Origin: Glutamicibacter uratoxydans
GTDB taxonomy: Bacteria; Actinomycetota; Actinomycetes; Actinomycetales; Micrococcaceae
Direction of reading: 5' to 3'
DNA length: 64,000 bases
Assembly: GCF_006539925.1 (NCBI RefSeq)
Contig: NZ_BJNY01000013.1
Span: 1-64,000, forward strand
Shown in pieces: positions 59,924 to 64,000 of this stretch (its first letter is position 1; every line of letters starts with the position of its first letter). The notes below the pieces were generated by a model, which saw nothing but the letters and a program-made list of their open reading frames with translations, was not told the origin of the DNA and searched no databases. A program made the position numbers and the translations under genes.

Positions 59924-60568
59924 ATGATGAGGCTAGATCACGTTACGTACGCATGCGGCCCCGACGGGCTGCTGCAAACCGCTGAGAGAATTTCGCAGTC
60001 CCTGGGCTTGGAATTCGTCAAGGGAGGCGTGCATCCACGTTTCGGAACTCGAAATGTCATCTTCCCCTTGAAGCACGACCAGTTCCTTGAGGTTGTTGAG
60101 GTGCTCAACCACCCTGCCAGCGACAAGGCGCCTTTCGGCCAGGCAGTCAGGGCTCGTTCCGAGCTCGGCGGCGGCTGGATGGGCTGGTGCGTATCGCTGG
60201 AAGACCTCAGCGCAGCTGAGGAGCGTTTGGGCCGCAAGGCAGTCCCGGGCAACCGCAAATTCCCCGACGGCCGCGAATTGACGTGGCAGCAGATCGGCAT
60301 CAAGGGCCTAATCGCCGATCCGCAGGTGCCCTATCTGCTGCGCTGGGACGACGGCACCGAGGAGCTGCACCCGTCCAAGGCCCTGGAGCCGGTAGGCTCC
60401 ATCAGTGAGATTTCGATTGCTGGTTCCCAAGAACGCGTCCTTGAATGGCTGGGCCAACCGGAGAACGTCAATTTGGGCGGGGTCACCACCAATTACCAGG
60501 CGCCAAACGGCAATCCGGGAATCCTGTCCGTGACGTTCGAGACCGAACGCGGCACAGTAGTCCTCTAG
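59924..60568 (+). CDS. VOC (glyoxalase/dioxygenase-like) family protein, probably iron-regulated
   Basis: This 214-residue protein begins MMRLDHVTYACGPDGLLQTAERISQSLGLEFVKGGVHPRFGTRN, the paired beta-alpha-beta module of the VOC (Glyoxalase_3-like) family. The metal-ligand positions include His of LDHVTYA and the RFGTRN region. It lacks a clear ribosome-binding site before the ATG. An iron box sits 38 bp upstream, implying repression when iron is plentiful. The role in iron limitation is unknown. Strong bidirectional terminator downstream. Confidence 0.82.
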   Translation: MMRLDHVTYACGPDGLLQTAERISQSLGLEFVKGGVHPRFGTRNVIFPLKHDQFLEVVEVLNHPASDKAPFGQAVRARSELGGGWMGWCVSLEDLSAAEERLGRKAVPGNRKFPDGRELTWQQIGIKGLIADPQVPYLLRWDDGTEELHPSKALEPVGSISEISIAGSQERVLEWLGQPENVNLGGVTTNYQAPNGNPGILSVTFETERGTVVL

Positions 60569-60599
60569 GGGCTGCACTGTAGGACACGAACAGCACCGG

Positions 60600-60643
60600 A
60601 CTTGAGGTAGGCGGGGACAACGGCGTCCCCACCTACCTCAAGT
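60600..60643. terminator. Bidirectional terminator
   Basis: ACTTGAGGTAGG and CCTACCTCAAGT with an inner GGGGAC/GTCCCC make a very stable hairpin between two convergent genes. Confidence 0.9.
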
Positions 60644-60681
60644 TGGTTAACCACCCGTTGGGAAAACTGCGGCTGCGCGAT

Positions 60682-62016
60682 CTAGGAAGCCTGGCTTGAG
60701 GTTGGAAGAGCCACCAACCGGCACTCGTCAATTCCCGCACGGGCCTGCTGGACCCAGTCAGCCTGCTGCTCCTTGGGCAATTCCAGCAAGACTTCCAACG
60801 CCGTCTCATCGTCAAGATTAAGGTAGCCTTCATCAGCCCTGGATGCCCACCACAGGTGCACCAGCCGAGCCTGGTGGAGCATGCGCTGGCGATGGCCCAC
60901 CCGCGGGTTGTATTCCTCCTCGACGATGTCTTCATAGGCTGCCGACTGCTCCAGCGAAGCCATGCATTGCTGATCGGGCTCGTTGACGTTGCGCATGGCA
61001 AGATCCCACATCGCCGATTCCACCGTGTACTGCTGAGCGAGCTTCACATGCTCGCCCCCGGTAGCGGCCGCGTAGCCCTTGCTGGTGGTGATGATTCGAG
61101 GCAGCTCAATGCCGCTGGCATCTTCAAGCCGCTGCACCCCCTGGACGAGATTCTGTCCAAGCTCTTCCCACTGCCCCGCCTCGCTGGGCCAGAAGCAATA
61201 GTCGTGCTTCGCCCCCGCTCCGCCGGCAACGCACTGAAGATTCGGCGTCAGGTCAACTGCCTGCTGCTCCCCTGCCTCGAAGCCGTTGACTGCCGCCGCC
61301 GACCAGAGTCCGCCGACCAGCAGCGACGAGCATGCGGCCACGGCAAGGGGGCTGCATCGCTGCAGCGAACCGGATTTGAGCAGCAGAACCACCATGCCAA
61401 AGGCCAACCACCCGAGATAGCACAGGCCCACTGCGGTAATGACCTGCGGATTGGCAGTTGAATCGGTGGAACAGCATCTGGCAAGGCCCGCCATATTGGA
61501 AACCATCGGCGTCTTTTGAACCAGTGCTGCCAGCTGCAGGCCTCCAAAAAGCACAATGCTTACCGGCAGGGCAACCCAACGGGGCAGGAGCAGCCCCACG
61601 CCGAGCCCGCCGAAGATCAATCCCAGAAGCATCACCGCGGCCAGTACAATCATCTTGGGTTCAAGGGCGAACACCTGCCTCAGCCGGTACATCACCGTCA
61701 GATATCCCAGGCTATAGGCGCTGGCGCCGATGATCAGGGCAGGAGCTGCAAGCTTGAGTGCCGAGCACAGCTTTTGCGGGGCACCGTACTTGCCCTTCAG
61801 CAGCCGAGGGGCAAAATTCGAAGCCGTCCATGCGCTGTAGGCGGCAATAATCAGACCGCAGAACACCAGCCCGAAAGACGAGGCTACGCTCATGCCTTCA
61901 CGCGTCGTGTCTTCAACTTCAACAGGAAGCAGCAGGGCGAGGACTTCGGTGCAGATCAGGATCACCATCAGCACGAAGGAGGCACGGGATTTGCTCCAAA
62001 GCTCTGTTGCAGACAC
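60682..62016 (-). CDS. Uncharacterised permease-like membrane protein with C-terminal soluble domain
   Basis: This is a 444-residue protein. Residues 1-235 have six or seven hydrophobic helices (ASFVLMVILICTEVLALLL, SSFGLVFCGLIIAAYSAWTA and others), as in ABC-2-like permeases. Residues 240-440 are soluble and probably outside the cell, with cysteines in NLQCVAGGAGAKHDYCFWPSEAGQW. This tail recalls DUF7224-type domains of actinobacterial permease-like proteins, but I assign this only tentatively. There is no ABC ATPase gene nearby. A single gene facing a convergent terminator. Confidence 0.6.
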   Translation of the reverse strand: MSATELWSKSRASFVLMVILICTEVLALLLPVEVEDTTREGMSVASSFGLVFCGLIIAAYSAWTASNFAPRLLKGKYGAPQKLCSALKLAAPALIIGASAYSLGYLTVMYRLRQVFALEPKMIVLAAVMLLGLIFGGLGVGLLLPRWVALPVSIVLFGGLQLAALVQKTPMVSNMAGLARCCSTDSTANPQVITAVGLCYLGWLAFGMVVLLLKSGSLQRCSPLAVAACSSLLVGGLWSAAAVNGFEAGEQQAVDLTPNLQCVAGGAGAKHDYCFWPSEAGQWEELGQNLVQGVQRLEDASGIELPRIITTSKGYAAATGGEHVKLAQQYTVESAMWDLAMRNVNEPDQQCMASLEQSAAYEDIVEEEYNPRVGHRQRMLHQARLVHLWWASRADEGYLNLDDETALEVLLELPKEQQADWVQQARAGIDECRLVALPTSSQAS

Positions 62017-62140
62017 GGCGCCCTTCCACTGCTGTTGACAGATTGGATGCCATCAGACAGATTCTTGTCATCCTGTTGGATAATTTACATACCGGAGCAA
62101 CTCTATCCGCTTACGTGCCAGATTCCTCGCATCTGGGTCG

Positions 62141-62554
62141 TTAAGGAGCGATCCTCTTGCCGAGGACCTGCACGGAAGCATCCTCAAATCCGAGCGCTTC
62201 GTAGAATTCAGCCACCTTCTTGTTCTCGCTGCGGATCATCAGCTGCACCTTCACCGCTCCGCGACCCTTCAGCCATTCGATGGCCTCCTGCACGATGCGC
62301 TTCCCCAAGCCGCGCGACTGCAGCTGCGGGTCGACCGCCACATAGTACAGCCAGCCGCGGTGGCCGTCGAAGCCTGCCATTGCCGTTGCCTGCAGGCTCC
62401 CGCCGTGGACCAGTGCCAGTATTGTCGAAGTCTCGGTGGAAAGTGCTTGGCGCGCATCGGCAGCCGCATCGTTCCACGGGCGCGTGAGTCCTGTACGCTC
62501 CCACAGCTCAACTGCCTGGGGAATCATTGCTTCTTCAAGTTCTGCGATGTCCAT
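62141..62554 (-). CDS. GNAT family acetyltransferase, YpeA-like
   Basis: This 137-residue acetyltransferase has AMIPQAVELWERTGLTRPWND, typical of the YpeA subgroup, and the acetyl-CoA motif LYYVAVDPQLQSRGLGKRIVQEAIEWLKG. The NxxVAEFYEALGFE segment follows as ENKKVAEFYEALGFEDASVQ. A complete single-domain protein. It begins 20 bp after the stop of the CPBP gene, so the two are likely cotranscribed. Substrate unknown. Confidence 0.88.
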   Translation of the reverse strand: MDIAELEEAMIPQAVELWERTGLTRPWNDAAADARQALSTETSTILALVHGGSLQATAMAGFDGHRGWLYYVAVDPQLQSRGLGKRIVQEAIEWLKGRGAVKVQLMIRSENKKVAEFYEALGFEDASVQVLGKRIAP

Positions 62555-62573
62555 TGGCTCAGGCTATGCGGAG

Positions 62574-63398
62574 TCAGGCGCCGATGCCAATGGCGGGCCC
62601 CAGCAGCAGGAAACCAACGAATCCGAAGGCATCAAGCAGGAAATGGGCAATGACCAGCGGCATGACCCTGCCGAACCGGTGGTAGACCCAGCCGAAGACA
62701 ATACCCATGATCATGTTGCCGATCATCGGACCAATACCCTGATACAGGTGGTAGCTGCCGCGGATGGCCGCCGAAATGATGATGATCTTCCAGGCCCCGG
62801 CTCCCAGTTTCCTGCCATAGGTGAACAGCACCCCGAGCATGATGACTTCTTCCACCACCGCGTGCCGGGCCGCCGAGAGTAGCAGCACCGGAATGCTCCA
62901 CCAATAGTCGCCGAGGTTTGCCGTGGATAACGCAGTGGTGATGCCCAGGGCACGCCCCGCGGCATAGACCCCGAGCGTGCCGATCCCCATGGCCAGGAAC
63001 AGGCCGAGGCCGGCGAGCGAATCCCGGCCGGGGCGGCGCAGGTCGAAGCCGATCATCCGCGCTGTCGTCCCGGTGCTGCGCTTCATCAGGTACAGCGCCA
63101 GCAGCACCGGAACCAGGGCGAAGCCGATTTCCAACAGCTGGTAGGCCAGATCGAAATACTCGCGCGTGTTCTTGGCGGTGTTCATTGCGGTGGTCTGGCC
63201 GCCCAGGGGGCCGCGGGTTGCCTTGTCTGCGAAGCTGACCAGCGAATACACAGCGCTTTGCCCCAGCGACAGGGCCATCACCAGCAGGATTTCAAGTTTG
63301 AGGTTCCGCCGCGCCGCAGGCGCCAATTTTGGGTCTTCCACTCGTTGATCATAAGCAGAAATGCCTGTGAACAGGCCCAGCAGATAGGCTGTTCTCAT
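62574..63398 (-). CDS. CPBP family intramembrane metalloprotease
   Basis: This membrane protein of about 274 residues has eight or so helices. The CPBP/Abi motifs are VVEEVIML (Glu-Glu, but without the Arg of the classic EExxxR), RGSYHLYQG (His) and IAHFLLDAFGF (His and Asp). Members process or bind lipoproteins, prenylated substrates or toxins. The start is placed at MRTAYLLGL; earlier in-frame starts would overlap the divergent gene. Function unproven. Confidence 0.82.
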   Translation of the reverse strand: MRTAYLLGLFTGISAYDQRVEDPKLAPAARRNLKLEILLVMALSLGQSAVYSLVSFADKATRGPLGGQTTAMNTAKNTREYFDLAYQLLEIGFALVPVLLALYLMKRSTGTTARMIGFDLRRPGRDSLAGLGLFLAMGIGTLGVYAAGRALGITTALSTANLGDYWWSIPVLLLSAARHAVVEEVIMLGVLFTYGRKLGAGAWKIIIISAAIRGSYHLYQGIGPMIGNMIMGIVFGWVYHRFGRVMPLVIAHFLLDAFGFVGFLLLGPAIGIGA

Positions 63399-63439
63399 TG
63401 CCTTGAATCCACCGCACCGTCGAAAAGAGCCAACTGTCA

Positions 63440-64000
63440 GTGACACGTCCAGCCACCACTGCCGAACTTTCATTGGCCGAGCAGCTGTGCCCGCAGTTCT
63501 CCTGGGAGAACGCCCATGTTGAAGAAGGCGGGCAGTTCCACACCGTGCTGATCGCCAACGACCAGGCCGTGATCCGCATGGCCCGCACCGAGGCGGCCTC
63601 CGCCCAGATGCCTCGGATCCTCAAGCTGCATGAATTGCTCGCGCAGCAGCTGGACTACCCGATACCCACTGCGCTCAGCCCCGTCGTCACCCGCGGCACG
63701 CTGAGCAGCGTGGCAATGACCTTCCTGCCCGGAGCCGCCCATCCGCCGCACCATGGAGACGCGAAGATACTGCGCCAGCTGGTTGCCGACCTTGCGGCGG
63801 TGGACCTAGCGGGGCTGAGCGAATACCTCTCCGAGCCATTTGCCTTCCGCGGCCCATGGACCGAACAGCGTGTCGCCGAAAGCTACAACGCCCTGCCCGA
63901 GGAACTGCGCCAGCCTTCGCTGGCGATCTGGAACCAGCTGGAGGCTTTGGAACAGGTGCCCCCGTCTCTGGTCCATGGGGACCTTGCCGGACACAATATG
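63440..64000 (+). CDS. Aminoglycoside phosphotransferase-like protein, 5' part (cut by window end)
   Basis: The open frame starts at GTG (VTRPATTAELSLAEQL) and runs off the window after 187 codons. It reads QFHTVLIANDQAVIRMARTE, the N-lobe of an APH-fold kinase. The last residues, SLVHGDLAGHNM, contain the catalytic loop HGDxxxxN, so the protein continues at least through the C-lobe. APH-fold relatives phosphorylate many small molecules, not only antibiotics. It is divergent from the CPBP gene by about 40 bp. Confidence 0.82.
   Translation, partial: MTRPATTAELSLAEQLCPQFSWENAHVEEGGQFHTVLIANDQAVIRMARTEAASAQMPRILKLHELLAQQLDYPIPTALSPVVTRGTLSSVAMTFLPGAAHPPHHGDAKILRQLVADLAAVDLAGLSEYLSEPFAFRGPWTEQRVAESYNALPEELRQPSLAIWNQLEALEQVPPSLVHGDLAGHNM

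Overview
This window looks like chromosomal DNA of a moderately high-GC actinobacterium of the family Micrococcaceae, most like Glutamicibacter/Arthrobacter. The evidence is the rpsB-tsf-pyrH-frr-cdsA block, a mycothiol-type (TIGR03083-like) enzyme, DivIVA-repeat proteins, a SAM-IV-type riboswitch ahead of metY, and DtxR/IdeR-like iron boxes. No plasmid, phage or transposon backbone is visible. The genus is an inference; no database was searched.

Layout. 0-5.5 kb: oligopeptide/dipeptide ABC importer (binding lipoprotein, two permeases, fused double ATPase), all on the minus strand. 5.7-9.7 kb: branched-chain 2-oxoacid dehydrogenase E1alpha-E1beta-E2 with a divergent Lrp/AsnC regulator and operator-like repeats between them. 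9.8-15.8 kb: two sodium/solute symporters, each with a small membrane partner, on either side of a LytS/LytTR two-component system. The lytS promoter carries two LytTR-type direct repeats exactly 21 bp apart and probably makes a leaderless mRNA. 15.9-21.4 kb: DivIVA-repeat protein, cdsA, frr, pyrH, tsf, rpsB. 21.4-27 kb: M23 peptidase, GT87-like and GT4 glycosyltransferases, a tRNA with anticodon CAT, a DMT transporter and a Holin-X-like protein.

27.3-41.9 kb holds three identical tRNA-Asn(GTT) genes. The second and third sit in an 85-bp perfect direct repeat that brackets 13.2 kb of accessory genes: a GT4 glycosyltransferase, an MFS exporter, a desferrioxamine-type siderophore operon (decarboxylase, N-hydroxylase, and a fused acyltransferase/NIS synthetase like Erwinia DfoC) behind an iron box, a DinB-like enzyme, a PadR-DUF1048-DrrAB-type efflux operon, and three uncharacterised membrane proteins.

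41.9-64 kb returns to core genes: dnaG, dgt, dus, a luciferase-like oxidoreductase, a MerR/SnoaL pair, an RDD protein, chrA, a GNAT protein, glyS, an S4 RNA-binding protein, an esterase, a SHOCT protein, a GDSL hydrolase, metX and metY under a SAM riboswitch, a VOC-family protein behind a second iron box, an orphan permease-like protein, a GNAT protein, a CPBP protease, and an aminoglycoside-phosphotransferase-like gene cut by the window end.

No wholly new defence or mobile system stands out. The most interesting items are the symporter/LytST module with its predicted operators, the tRNA-Asn direct repeat around the siderophore region, the iron box on the VOC gene, and the PadR operator architecture.
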